This document shows positions 1 to 8,764 of a stretch of DNA of 45,302 bases, in pieces. The position numbers were made by a program, and so were the translations under genes. The stretch is from contig JAFLBG010000031.1 in the NCBI GenBank assembly GCA_017303975.1, positions 1 to 45,302 on the forward strand, read 5' to 3'. Each line of letters starts with the position of its first letter. Position 1 is the stretch's first letter. This DNA comes from Bacteroidota bacterium (lineage in GTDB: Bacteria; Bacteroidota; Bacteroidia; JAFLBG01). The notes below the pieces were generated by a model. The model had not been told where the DNA came from, ran no database searches, and saw nothing but the letters and a program-made list of their open reading frames with translations.

Positions 1-1
1 T

Positions 2-478
2 TATTACGCCTATATTATTATAGCAATGGATTACGACTCTTTTTCATTAAGTGGCGGCACACCTTATCTTGTAAAAGCACAAAAGGTAGTAGCCAATGCT
101 CAAAATGCTACAGAAAAAGGTTGGAAAAGCTTTGATGGCAACAAAAACAGATACTGGTTGGTAGAAAATTTATTGGATAAATTATATTACCCAATACGAG
201 AATTTACTTATAAATACCACCGACTGGGCTTGGATGTAATGAGTAACAATCCTCCGCAAGGAAGGTCTGTAATGATGGAAAGTTTAGAAGGATTGAAGGC
301 AATACACAAACTACGTCCGCTTTCTTTTAATATGCAAGTGCTATTCTATGCTAAAGTAGATGAATTGGTAAATGTATTTAAACAAGCCGACCCTGCAGAT
401 AGAACAAAGGTATCTGCATTATTAATGGATATAAATCCGGGGAATAGCAATAAGTATCAGAAAATATTACAACCGTAG
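2..478 (+). CDS. porD: PorD-like protein (DUF4835), 3' part; 5' end outside window
   Basis: The reading frame is open from the first bases of the window, so the ATG at 26 is an internal methionine and the gene is cut by the window edge. About 158 C-terminal residues are present. They match what I recall of DUF4835/PorD, a periplasmic or outer-membrane-associated protein required for type IX secretion: the run DYDSFSxxGGTPY, then NRYWLVENLLD, YHRLGLDVM, a KADELV-like motif (AKVDELVNVF) and a final INPGNSNKYQKI. The assignment rests on family memory, not a search. The window also holds a protein with a type IX sorting domain (32103-33917), which fits. Its stop lies one base from the stop of the convergent TPR gene, so no terminator fits between them. 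Confidence 0.75.
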   Translation, partial: YYAYIIIAMDYDSFSLSGGTPYLVKAQKVVANAQNATEKGWKSFDGNKNRYWLVENLLDKLYYPIREFTYKYHRLGLDVMSNNPPQGRSVMMESLEGLKAIHKLRPLSFNMQVLFYAKVDELVNVFKQADPADRTKVSALLMDINPGNSNKYQKILQP

Positions 479-479
479 A

Positions 480-1748
480 TTAATTGGTTGTACCCATCAA
501 CTTATTTATTCTATCTAATTTATCTTTTTGTGAGGTACGTGTATATAGCTGTTTTAAAGCAAATAGCGTATTGTTGTCTTTCCCGTTAATCTCCAAAGCA
601 CTTTCTAAATAAGGAATTGCTTTTGCAAATTCTTCATCTGCCTTTTTATTCTGAACTGCAAATTTTGCGTGATCCATTATGTTATCAGCATTTTTACTAA
701 TACTTACCCCTACATTGTTATAAAGAATTCCTAAGTTGTAAAGCGCATCAAAAAATTTAGGATTTAGTTCAATTGCTTTTTTATAATTAGACTCTGCTTT
801 GCTAAATAATTCTTGGTAGTTTGCAGGCTTAGGAGCATCTTCGCCTTTTGCATCCTTGGGGTTTGCTAAATTGTCGTAAATATTGCCCAATACAAGATAC
901 AAGTTGGCATCTGTAGGATTATTCTTTATTGCTTTATCTAAATTGTCAGATGCTTCCTTGTTTTTTCCAACTCGTAAAAAATAATTGGTTTCTGTAATTA
1001 ATAAATTGGGGTCATTCGGATAAGCTTGTCTCCCTTTTGTCATGGCGCTAACAGCAGAAGCTGTATCTTTTAAATTGTAACACGCGGTAATCAAAGCTGA
1101 ATAGGTATTCGCCTTGCCAAACTTCATATCAATTAATTTCTCATACAAAGATTTAGCCTTCGAAAAATTCCCCAATTTTTCTGAAACAATAGCAGCGTTG
1201 TTTGAATTTACGGTATCCACCTTCCCCATGATAGTATTACATTCAAATGCTGTTTCAAACATTTTTAGAGCATCTTCAAGTGCTTTATTATTGTATGCTG
1301 TGATGCCTTTGTTTTCGAAATGAATAGCACACTCTTTTTGTTTTTGAGCAACTTCGTCTTTGTACTGTTTTTTCGCATCTAACTCTATGCATTTTTTATA
1401 CGATTCGTATGCAGTTATTAACTCCAATGAATTTGTGTTTTGATATGCAATAAGTGCTTTTTTTGAATTATCGGGCTCTGCTTTTTGTTTAGCAAGTTCA
1501 TTTCTATAATTGTTATCAAAAATAGCATGGTATATTTTACCTCTGTACAACCAAGTTTTAGCATCATCTTTGGTTTCCGCATCAAGTATAGCAGGCTCGA
1601 TGGTTTCTTTTGCTTTTAGCAAGGAAGGCTCTTCTTGAAAATCCTGAAAATCCTTTAAATACTTCCATGCCGAAATAACATTTTTGTTTTGACTATTTAA
1701 AGAAGAATATAGAATTAAGAAGCAAGATACAAGACGAAAAGTTTTCAT
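480..1748 (-). CDS. Exported TPR protein (paralogue of the next gene)
   Basis: A 422-residue tetratricopeptide-repeat protein. I chose the second methionine (1748) because it opens a clean signal peptide (MKTFRLVSCFLILYSSLNSQ), whereas the longer frame from 1766 adds six residues before it. TPR-like helices run through most of the mature protein, with clear units near residues 180-215 and 280-350 (LYLVLGNIYDNL, ALYNLGILYNNVG). It shares several blocks with the upstream neighbour (KTWLYRGKIY; AIPYLE near the C-terminus; a final ALK-LYxxT helix), so the two look like a tandem duplication. It is the last gene of the gyrA-M16-TPR-TPR run and converges on porD. The function is unknown; a periplasmic scaffold is an inference from the signal peptide and repeats. 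Confidence 0.8.
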   Translation of the reverse strand: MKTFRLVSCFLILYSSLNSQNKNVISAWKYLKDFQDFQEEPSLLKAKETIEPAILDAETKDDAKTWLYRGKIYHAIFDNNYRNELAKQKAEPDNSKKALIAYQNTNSLELITAYESYKKCIELDAKKQYKDEVAQKQKECAIHFENKGITAYNNKALEDALKMFETAFECNTIMGKVDTVNSNNAAIVSEKLGNFSKAKSLYEKLIDMKFGKANTYSALITACYNLKDTASAVSAMTKGRQAYPNDPNLLITETNYFLRVGKNKEASDNLDKAIKNNPTDANLYLVLGNIYDNLANPKDAKGEDAPKPANYQELFSKAESNYKKAIELNPKFFDALYNLGILYNNVGVSISKNADNIMDHAKFAVQNKKADEEFAKAIPYLESALEINGKDNNTLFALKQLYTRTSQKDKLDRINKLMGTTN

Positions 1749-1792
1749 AAAGGAAAGACTTAGCACATTTATAAATTAATGAACTTCACAAA

Positions 1793-2956
1793 TTATTTTT
1801 TTTCTTTTTCTTTTAGTTGGTTATACTTTTCAGTATCACCTGTACTCACGTACATTTTTTTTAATGCCTGAATAGTTGATTTGTCGGTTGGGAAAGCCTC
1901 CACAGCCTTTTCTAAATAAGGAATTGCCTTTTTAAATTCTGTATCACGTTTTGATTCGTAATCTTTAAATTTAGCTGTTTGATCCGGAGGTAACGCATTG
2001 GCTTTGTTGTTCCAATCAACACCCTTTGCGTAATACATAACACCTAAATTATAGTTAGCATCTCCATAATCCGGACGAATTTCTATTGCTTTTTTATAGG
2101 CTGCTTCTGCTTTTTCCATTTCTTTCTTTTTATCATAAACAGAACCAACAATAAAATGCAAAATTTCGTTGTCAGGATTTATTTCAATAGCCTTATTTGT
2201 TTTTTCTAACAAAGCATCCGTTTTTCGTTGGGCAATATAAATTGCTAACTCTGCATTAATCAAGTTTACATTGTCATCAAACACCATACGCCCCTTCTCT
2301 AGATAAGACAAGCCTTTAATAGTATCTCTCTTAAGCAAAAAAAGTTGGCTCATGTCTATGTAGATATTCGGATCTTTATAGCCATTATCAATCAGCTTTT
2401 GCAAATTAGCCTCAGCAGTGGCATAGTCTTTAGTTTGAAGTGCGGCCAAGTACAAATTATATGTAATTCCATCTTTTGTAATATTTCGTTGTGCCAATCC
2501 ATTGTCCTTATCAAACTCAAACGCTTGATTTAGCAAATAAAAATACCGTACAGCCTTATCGTATTCTTTGTTTGCGATTGCTTGCATCCCTTTATTACTA
2601 AGGCGTGCAGCACTGGCCATAAAATCTGGAATTACCTCTTTTTCATATACTTTGTCTTTATCTAGCTTTAAGCAAGTTAGAAAAGCTTCGAATGCTTTTT
2701 CCTTTGAATCGGGATCTAAATTTTTGTATTTGTCCTTATCATCGTCAATTTTTAAATAGATTTTACCACGATACAACCATGTTTTGGTCATATTCTTTGT
2801 TTCTTCATGCACAGAAGCTGCATCTATAGCCGCTTTAGCTCTATCCAGCTCTTTCAAGTTAAGTGCACTATAGGCTGTATTTAAATTATTTTTTTGAGCA
2901 AACAACGAAACGGTCATTGCCAAAACTACCAGCGGTATTAATACTATTTTTCTCAT
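1793..2956 (-). CDS. Exported TPR protein
   Basis: A 387-residue protein with a signal peptide (MRKIVLIPLVVLAMTVSLFAQ) followed by TPR repeats, the clearest near residues 255-310 (LHFIVGSVYDKKKEMEKAEAAYKKAIE; ANYNLGVMYYAKGV). It is paralogous to the next gene downstream, 44 bases away, and a similar TPR gene next to gyrA is common in Bacteroidota as far as I recall. A strong RNA hairpin (2983-3037) separates it from the M16 peptidase gene upstream, so its expression may be uncoupled from that gene. No catalytic motif is visible. It is probably periplasmic and its partners are unknown. Confidence 0.8.
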   Translation of the reverse strand: MRKIVLIPLVVLAMTVSLFAQKNNLNTAYSALNLKELDRAKAAIDAASVHEETKNMTKTWLYRGKIYLKIDDDKDKYKNLDPDSKEKAFEAFLTCLKLDKDKVYEKEVIPDFMASAARLSNKGMQAIANKEYDKAVRYFYLLNQAFEFDKDNGLAQRNITKDGITYNLYLAALQTKDYATAEANLQKLIDNGYKDPNIYIDMSQLFLLKRDTIKGLSYLEKGRMVFDDNVNLINAELAIYIAQRKTDALLEKTNKAIEINPDNEILHFIVGSVYDKKKEMEKAEAAYKKAIEIRPDYGDANYNLGVMYYAKGVDWNNKANALPPDQTAKFKDYESKRDTEFKKAIPYLEKAVEAFPTDKSTIQALKKMYVSTGDTEKYNQLKEKEKK

Positions 2957-2982
2957 ATAGATATTTTTAGGACAAAGTATTT

Positions 2983-3037
2983 TGTATTAAGTACAATGAA
3001 AGCGATTTAACATTTCTTGTTCATTGTACCTAATACA
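2983..3037. repeat. 17-bp imperfect inverted repeat (hairpin) between M16 and TPR genes
   Basis: Arms tgtattaagtacaatga (2983-2999) and tcattgtacctaataca (3021-3037) are complementary at 16 of 17 positions; in the minus-strand RNA the exception is a G-U wobble on one strand. The loop is 21 bases. No T-tract follows on the minus strand, so it is not a typical intrinsic terminator; mRNA processing or stabilisation, or a dispersed repeat, are alternatives. Related GTACAA words occur in the batD signal-peptide region. Confidence 0.6.
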
Positions 3038-3047
3038 TTGTACAGTC

Positions 3048-5903
3048 TTATTCAAACTTCATATTACTAACAGTTACCTTGGTTTTACCCAAATCAACTT
3101 TATCCAATTGCTTTTTCACATATTCCTTATCCCCAACAATTACAATGGCCATATTATTTGGCTTAACGAATTTCTTAACCTGTTGTGCCATATCCTCACG
3201 TGTCATTTTATTTAAAATTTCCATCTGAGTTTTAGTGTAATCTTTTGGTAGATTATAATTAGCGATGTTTAATAAAAAGCGAGCCTTTTGACCTGAAGTT
3301 TCGTATTTAATAGATTGCCCATTGAAATAGGCATTTTTTGTAAATGAAACCTCTTCTTCTGTAGGACCATTGTTTACATAGTTATTCAATTCTTTATTAA
3401 TTTCCACTAATGCATCTCCAGTATTAAATCTTTTTATACTTGCGTTAATGGCAAACTCACCGATATGTTTTGTCGCACCAAATCCACCATAAATACCATA
3501 GGTATAGCCTTTCGCCTCGCGTAAATTCAGATTTAATCTACTGTTCAACATTCCGCCACCAAAAGCAAATGTAGATACTGTATTCTTAAAATAATCTCCA
3601 GTTGCATCATAAGGTAATGAGTAATGCCCCATTGCAAAAACGGATTGTTTAGCAAATGGCTTATCCACAATATATACTTGTGATTCTTTCAATACAGGTA
3701 AATCCACAGTTGGTTGTACTTTTACTTCTTTAGCCTTCCACTTATTTAAAAACTCTAGCTTCGGAAGTATTTCGGCTTCTGTTATATCACCTACTATTAC
3801 TAGGTTAGAGACAGAAGGGGAATAATACGAGTTGTAATATTCTTTTACATCAGCAAATTCTAATCCGGAAATACTTTTTGCTGTAGCATGTGAACCATAA
3901 ATACTGTTGCCATACACAATATTATCAAATGCTTTTTGAGCCATTTGATTAGGATCGTCATTCTGAGATCTCAATGATTGTTTAAATTGCTTTCGAATAC
4001 GCTTAAACTCTTTTTCATCGAAAACAGTGTTGAACAATCTTTCCTCCAATAATACCAATGATGCATCTAGATTTTTTTTCAAACAAAACAAAGAAACATA
4101 GGTTTTCTCTTTGTCAGCAGAAACAGAAACATAACTGCCTAATTTCTCCAATTCTTTTACAAAATCATCCGATTTGTATTTCACGGTAGATCCCTCGCTT
4201 ATCACCGCGGATGTGAGTGCAGCCAATCCTATTTTTTTTGAATCTTTTAACACCAAATCTCCACCATCAATTTCAATTACTATTTCTACAGTAGGAGTTT
4301 CGCTGTATTTTGTTCCAGTCATTTTCAAACCATTAGTCAGTGTTTTTTGATAAAAATCAGGAACAGGAGGTGTTTTAGAAGCTGATGGAGTAGGAACTTT
4401 ATACCAATCGAACTTTTCTGTTGCGGGTTCATATTTCAAATTAGCATATTCCTTTGAATCATCTACCGTAACATTTAAATAAGGATTTACACTTTTAATA
4501 GTATCTTTTTTATCGGTATAGTTAGGATACACATTAATTACGGCCGCCCCAGCACCTTTTATATATTTATTAAATACACGTGTAATATCATCTTTGGTTA
4601 CATTTTTATATCTATCCAATTCATCCTGTAAATTATAGCCTTTAGAAGCTAAGCGCTCCCAATCAATTAATATTTGAGCTTTATCTTCAATATCCTGAAT
4701 AGATGCTATAATACCCGTTTCCTTTTTTGCTTTAGATCGTTGTAATGCCTCGTCTGTTATCCCTGTTTTTTCAAACTCCTCAAAAGTCTCCTTCAATAAG
4801 GATTCGTTATCATTAAATAGTTTGTCCAAGTTTGGATTTAGTAAATCATCGGGAGCATAGCAATCAACCTCCACTTGAAAAAAACCTGCTAACTCTAAAT
4901 TTTCAGCAACGACACTTACAGATAAAGCCTTTTCAGATTTAACAAATTTTTTGTACATAATAGAAGCTTCTCCTCCACCCATCATGTCTGCCAACAAATT
5001 CAACGCTGGCTCGTCTTTATGATATTGTGGTACAGTAGGTAATGCCCTAATAGTAATAGGCAAATAAACATTATCTCTGTAGCTAGCATATTTATTTGTT
5101 GGTAGTATAGGAGAATTGGGTTTCATTTTGGTTACCGGAGGGCATTGTTTAAAATTACCAAAATACTTTTCTGCCCAAGCAACTACCTGCTTGGTATCTA
5201 CATCTCCGGCAACAGTTAGTATTGCATTATTTGGACCATACCAACGCAAAAAGAAATTGCGAACATCTTCTACTTGTACTCTGTTTAAATCCTCGATGTA
5301 ACCTATAGGCAACCAACTATAAGGATGCTTGTACGGAAAAAGATTTTGAAATAACATTTCTGCCACTAATCCATAAGGTCTATTATCACCTTGCCCCTTT
5401 TCGTTTTTCACTGCATCTCGTTGTATTTCAAATTTTCTAGATGTTAACGAATCTAAAAAATACCCCATTCTATCTGCCTCCAACCACATAGCAGCTTCGA
5501 CATTGTTACTAGGTAAAACCTCAAAGTAATGCGTTCTATCAAAATTAGTATTGCCGTTCATCTGACCTCCGGCATCCACTATAATTTTTTCATGCTGTTC
5601 ATCTTTCACATGTTTAGAGCCCTGAAATAACATGTGCTCGAACAAGTGCGCAAAACCCGTTTTACCAATAGTTTCGCGGTTAGATCCAACTTTGTAAGTT
5701 ACCGCCACATAAGCTTTAGGATCAGAATGATCTTCATTTACAATGATGGTTAATCCGTTGGATAGTTTGTACTTTTCGTACGGAATAATTAAACCATCTG
5801 CTTTTGCTTCGGCTTTTTCAATTAAGGTGGTTCCTGTGCCTTGAGCAAAAATATTTCCTGCTACTAAAGCAGTTACAGCAACTAGTTTTAGGGCTTTTTT
5901 CAT
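3048..5903 (-). CDS. M16 family zinc metallopeptidase, two-domain, exported
   Basis: 951 residues: a signal peptide (residues 1-20, ending IFAQ) and two tandem M16 (insulinase/pitrilysin) halves. The first half carries the inverted zinc motif H86-L-F-E-H90 and a downstream glutamate in VKNE168, the usual third ligand. The second half, from about residue 520 (TLTNGLKMTGTKYSE), has the M16 fold signatures but no HxxEH, so it is the inactive partner half. The C-terminal region keeps the R/Y-type substrate segment (NSRLNLNLREAKGYTYG). Such proteins degrade peptides in the periplasm or at the outer membrane; the substrate here is unknown. The gene lies 94 bases downstream of gyrA on the same strand, with a hairpin in the gap. 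M16 membership is clear; the physiological role is inference. Confidence 0.93.
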   Translation of the reverse strand: MKKALKLVAVTALVAGNIFAQGTGTTLIEKAEAKADGLIIPYEKYKLSNGLTIIVNEDHSDPKAYVAVTYKVGSNRETIGKTGFAHLFEHMLFQGSKHVKDEQHEKIIVDAGGQMNGNTNFDRTHYFEVLPSNNVEAAMWLEADRMGYFLDSLTSRKFEIQRDAVKNEKGQGDNRPYGLVAEMLFQNLFPYKHPYSWLPIGYIEDLNRVQVEDVRNFFLRWYGPNNAILTVAGDVDTKQVVAWAEKYFGNFKQCPPVTKMKPNSPILPTNKYASYRDNVYLPITIRALPTVPQYHKDEPALNLLADMMGGGEASIMYKKFVKSEKALSVSVVAENLELAGFFQVEVDCYAPDDLLNPNLDKLFNDNESLLKETFEEFEKTGITDEALQRSKAKKETGIIASIQDIEDKAQILIDWERLASKGYNLQDELDRYKNVTKDDITRVFNKYIKGAGAAVINVYPNYTDKKDTIKSVNPYLNVTVDDSKEYANLKYEPATEKFDWYKVPTPSASKTPPVPDFYQKTLTNGLKMTGTKYSETPTVEIVIEIDGGDLVLKDSKKIGLAALTSAVISEGSTVKYKSDDFVKELEKLGSYVSVSADKEKTYVSLFCLKKNLDASLVLLEERLFNTVFDEKEFKRIRKQFKQSLRSQNDDPNQMAQKAFDNIVYGNSIYGSHATAKSISGLEFADVKEYYNSYYSPSVSNLVIVGDITEAEILPKLEFLNKWKAKEVKVQPTVDLPVLKESQVYIVDKPFAKQSVFAMGHYSLPYDATGDYFKNTVSTFAFGGGMLNSRLNLNLREAKGYTYGIYGGFGATKHIGEFAINASIKRFNTGDALVEINKELNNYVNNGPTEEEVSFTKNAYFNGQSIKYETSGQKARFLLNIANYNLPKDYTKTQMEILNKMTREDMAQQVKKFVKPNNMAIVIVGDKEYVKKQLDKVDLGKTKVTVSNMKFE

Positions 5904-5962
5904 ATTATAATTTACTTGTTAATTTTTACTTTGTATCTCTATTATTCGAGGGGGAGGGTAAA

Positions 5963-5993
5963 TGTAACTTCCATTTAGTAAAAGGAAGTTACA
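5963..5993 (-). terminator. Hairpin just after gyrA, possible weak terminator
   Basis: A perfect 10-bp stem TGTAACTTCC (5963-5972) / GGAAGTTACA (5984-5993) with an 11-base loop begins five bases after the gyrA stop codon. On the minus strand it is followed only by ATTTACCC, a poor U-tract, so termination would be partial at best. Confidence 0.5.
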
Positions 5994-5997
5994 AAAA

Positions 5998-8538
5998 CTA
6001 TTCCAAATTATCTGTTTTAGGGGAATTATCCAAATCAACAGGTGTCTGAGGGGTATCTGTTGAGTCTAAACTTTCCTTTTCCGACTCCTCATCTACATCA
6101 ATTTTAGCAACCGCAGCAATACTATCTTCCTCTTTTAGGTTAATCAATTTAACACCTTGTGAAACACGCCCAATTACACGTAAATCGGCTACTGCCAAAC
6201 GAATAATGATACCCGATTTGGTAATAATCATTAAATCGTTTTTATCGGTAACATCTTTTATAGCAACCAATTCGCCTGTTTTCTCTGTAATATTGATGGT
6301 TTTAACACCTTTACCACCTCGGTTAGTTATTCTATATTCGTCAAGGTCGGAGCGTTTTCCAAATCCTTTTTCGGCAACAACCAATACATGTTTTGTTGGA
6401 TCATCTACTGCTATCATTCCAATTACTTCATTGGTATTCCCGCCTTCATCGTCTAAATTAATTCCACGCACACCAGAAGCGTTTCGGCCCATTGGTCTTA
6501 CGGTAGATTCATTAAAACGAACTACTTTACCTTGTTTAGAAGCCAACATAATTTCATTCTTACCATTTGTTAAAAGTGCTTCTAACAAAATATCTCCATC
6601 TCTTACAGTAATGGCATTTATACCATTTTGGCGAGGACGAGAATAAGCTTCTAATGTAGTTTTCTTAATGATTCCGTTTTTAGTACACATAATAATGTAA
6701 TTATTATTTAGGTACTCTTCGTCAGAAAGATTTTTAACTTTTATGTACGCTTTAACCTTATCATCAGGAGCAAGGTTGATTAAGTTTTGTATTGCTCTAC
6801 CCTTAGAACCTTTCGTGCCTTCCGGAATTTCAAACGCACGTAACCAATAACATTGCCCTTTCTCGGTAAAAAACATTAAATAATTGTGAGTAGATGCAAC
6901 AAATAAATGCTCTAAGAAATCTTCGTCTCTAGTAGCACTGCCTTTAGAGCCCATTCCGCCTCTATTTTGGCGTCTATATTCGTTAAGTAAGGTGCGTTTT
7001 ATGTAGCCCATGTGCGATATCGTAATCACAACTTCTTCATCGGCTATCATATCCTCCATGCTAAACTCCTCGGCATTTAAAACAATTTCTGTTTTACGCT
7101 CGTCTCCGTACTTTTCTTTTATCTCAATAAGTTCATCTTTTATAATTTGATAACGTAATGTTTCGTTTGCCAATACTTCTTTATAGTAAGAAATACGTTT
7201 CATTATTTCATCAAACTCTTCTTTTATCTTATCTCTTTCAAGCCCTGTTAATACACGCAAACGCATTTCCAAAATTGCTTTGGATTGAATTTCGCTAAGG
7301 CCAAAGTTTGTCATTAATCCATTTTGCGCATCCAGTGGAGTTGCCGATTCTCTGATTAATTTAATTACTTCGTCTAAGTGATCAAGCGCAATTAAATAGC
7401 CTTGTAATATGTGCGCACGTTTCTCTGCTTCGTTTAATTCGTATTGTGTTCTTCTTACTACAACTTCGTGTCTGTGCTGAACAAAGTAGGATATCATATC
7501 CTTTACATTCAGCATCATTGGTCTTCCTGCAACTAGCGCAATATTATTTACACTAAAGGATGTTTGAAGTTCGGTGTATTTAAATAAATTATTTAGTACT
7601 ACGTTTGCAATAGCATCGCGTTTTAATTCATACACAATTCGCATACCTTCCCTATCCGATTCATCACGGATATCGGAGATACCTTCTATTTTCTTTTCAT
7701 TTACCAAATCAGCTGTCTTTTTAATCATTTCAGCTTTATTGATTTGATAAGGAATTTCTGTTACAATAATTCGCTCTCTATCGTTGTGTGTTTCAATAAC
7801 GGCACGCGCACGCATCATTACGCGACCACGACCTGTTTCCAACGCATCTTTCGCACCTTGCATTCCATATATTAGTCCGCCTGTAGGGAAGTCCGGCCCT
7901 TTGATATATTGCATTATTCCGGCAATATCAATATCTCTATTATCAATATACGCTATAGTTGCACCAACTACTTCGGTAAGATTGTGTGGAGGCATGTTGG
8001 TAGCCATACCCACTGCAATTCCGGACGAACCGTTAATTAATAAGTTGGGAATACGCGTTGGGAAAACAGTAGGCTCTTCTAACGAATCATCGAAATTAGG
8101 GCGGAAATCAACAGTATTCTTGTCGATATCGGCAATCATTTCTTCTGCTATTTTTTTAAATCTAGCTTCTGTGTAACGCATTGCTGCTGGACTATCACCA
8201 TCTACTGATCCAAAATTTCCTTGACCATCAATCAACGGATAACGCAACGACCATTCTTGCGCCATACGCACCATTGCATCATACACAGAGCTATCTCCGT
8301 GTGGATGGTATTTACCCAAAACCTCACCGACAATTCTTGCTGATTTTTTATAAGGCCTGTTTGCAAGAACTCCTAAGTCCATCATACCATATAAAACTCT
8401 CCTGTGCACAGGTTTCAATCCATCTCGCACATCGGGCAGCGCACGAGATACAATTACCGACATAGAATAGTCTATGTAAGCGGTTTTCATTTGATCTTCA
8501 ATATTAATTTGAACTATTTTTTCTCCCTCGTGTTGCAT
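5998..8538 (-). CDS. gyrA: DNA gyrase subunit A
   Basis: Subunit A of the type IIA topoisomerase that introduces negative supercoils using ATP hydrolysed by GyrB. 846 residues. The numbering coincides with E. coli: the catalytic tyrosine is Y122 in AAMRYTEAR, and the quinolone-determining positions S83 and D87 ([10 protein letters not shown]) carry the susceptible-type residues. The N-terminal breakage-reunion region (about 1-490) is followed by the six-bladed C-terminal domain; the GyrA-box equivalent is Q524[10 protein letters not shown], with the spaced variant I associate with Bacteroidota rather than QRRGGKG. The acidic tail after about residue 815 is typical of GyrA. The gene starts at an ATG with no Shine-Dalgarno and is divergent from clpC across 226 bases. 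Confidence 0.99.
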   Translation of the reverse strand: MQHEGEKIVQINIEDQMKTAYIDYSMSVIVSRALPDVRDGLKPVHRRVLYGMMDLGVLANRPYKKSARIVGEVLGKYHPHGDSSVYDAMVRMAQEWSLRYPLIDGQGNFGSVDGDSPAAMRYTEARFKKIAEEMIADIDKNTVDFRPNFDDSLEEPTVFPTRIPNLLINGSSGIAVGMATNMPPHNLTEVVGATIAYIDNRDIDIAGIMQYIKGPDFPTGGLIYGMQGAKDALETGRGRVMMRARAVIETHNDRERIIVTEIPYQINKAEMIKKTADLVNEKKIEGISDIRDESDREGMRIVYELKRDAIANVVLNNLFKYTELQTSFSVNNIALVAGRPMMLNVKDMISYFVQHRHEVVVRRTQYELNEAEKRAHILQGYLIALDHLDEVIKLIRESATPLDAQNGLMTNFGLSEIQSKAILEMRLRVLTGLERDKIKEEFDEIMKRISYYKEVLANETLRYQIIKDELIEIKEKYGDERKTEIVLNAEEFSMEDMIADEEVVITISHMGYIKRTLLNEYRRQNRGGMGSKGSATRDEDFLEHLFVASTHNYLMFFTEKGQCYWLRAFEIPEGTKGSKGRAIQNLINLAPDDKVKAYIKVKNLSDEEYLNNNYIIMCTKNGIIKKTTLEAYSRPRQNGINAITVRDGDILLEALLTNGKNEIMLASKQGKVVRFNESTVRPMGRNASGVRGINLDDEGGNTNEVIGMIAVDDPTKHVLVVAEKGFGKRSDLDEYRITNRGGKGVKTINITEKTGELVAIKDVTDKNDLMIITKSGIIIRLAVADLRVIGRVSQGVKLINLKEEDSIAAVAKIDVDEESEKESLDSTDTPQTPVDLDNSPKTDNLE

Positions 8539-8637
8539 AGTATATACGTGTCTTTAGTTGAAGTTAAAATTGTTAGTAAAAAAGCTTCCGAAGATACAAA
8601 AAACCTACCTTAAAAGGGCATTTTAAGCCCCCCTTAA

Positions 8638-8669
8638 TTATCAACATTATTAACAATGCTTGTTGATAA
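8638..8669. promoter_or_regulatory. 9-bp perfect inverted repeat with DnaA-box-like 9-mers, gyrA-clpC divergent region
   Basis: TTATCAACA (8638-8646) and TGTTGATAA (8661-8669) form a perfect inverted repeat with a 14-base spacer, and a third related 9-mer, TTATTAACA, lies at 8647-8655. Each differs from the DnaA-box consensus TTATNCACA at the same single position (C to A at position 6). The 226-base divergent gap holds both promoters. A weak -7-like TATATTTA lies at 8733-8740 for clpC. The site may be a repressor operator or a DnaA-binding cluster; neither is shown. Confidence 0.4.
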
Positions 8670-8764
8670 AAATATGGCGTAAAGAAGCTCTATTTCTTAG
8701 CATCTAGTATATTTATTGTATTGATAAATAACTATATTTAGGAATATTCTAAAAACCATCATAT

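Noticed and set aside
1749-1766. Six-residue longer start for the first TPR protein
   Set aside because: The internal ATG at 1748 begins directly at a signal peptide.
6206-8176. Open frames on the plus strand opposite gyrA (up to 146 residues)
   Set aside because: They are antisense shadows of a clearly conserved gene and show no recognisable domain.
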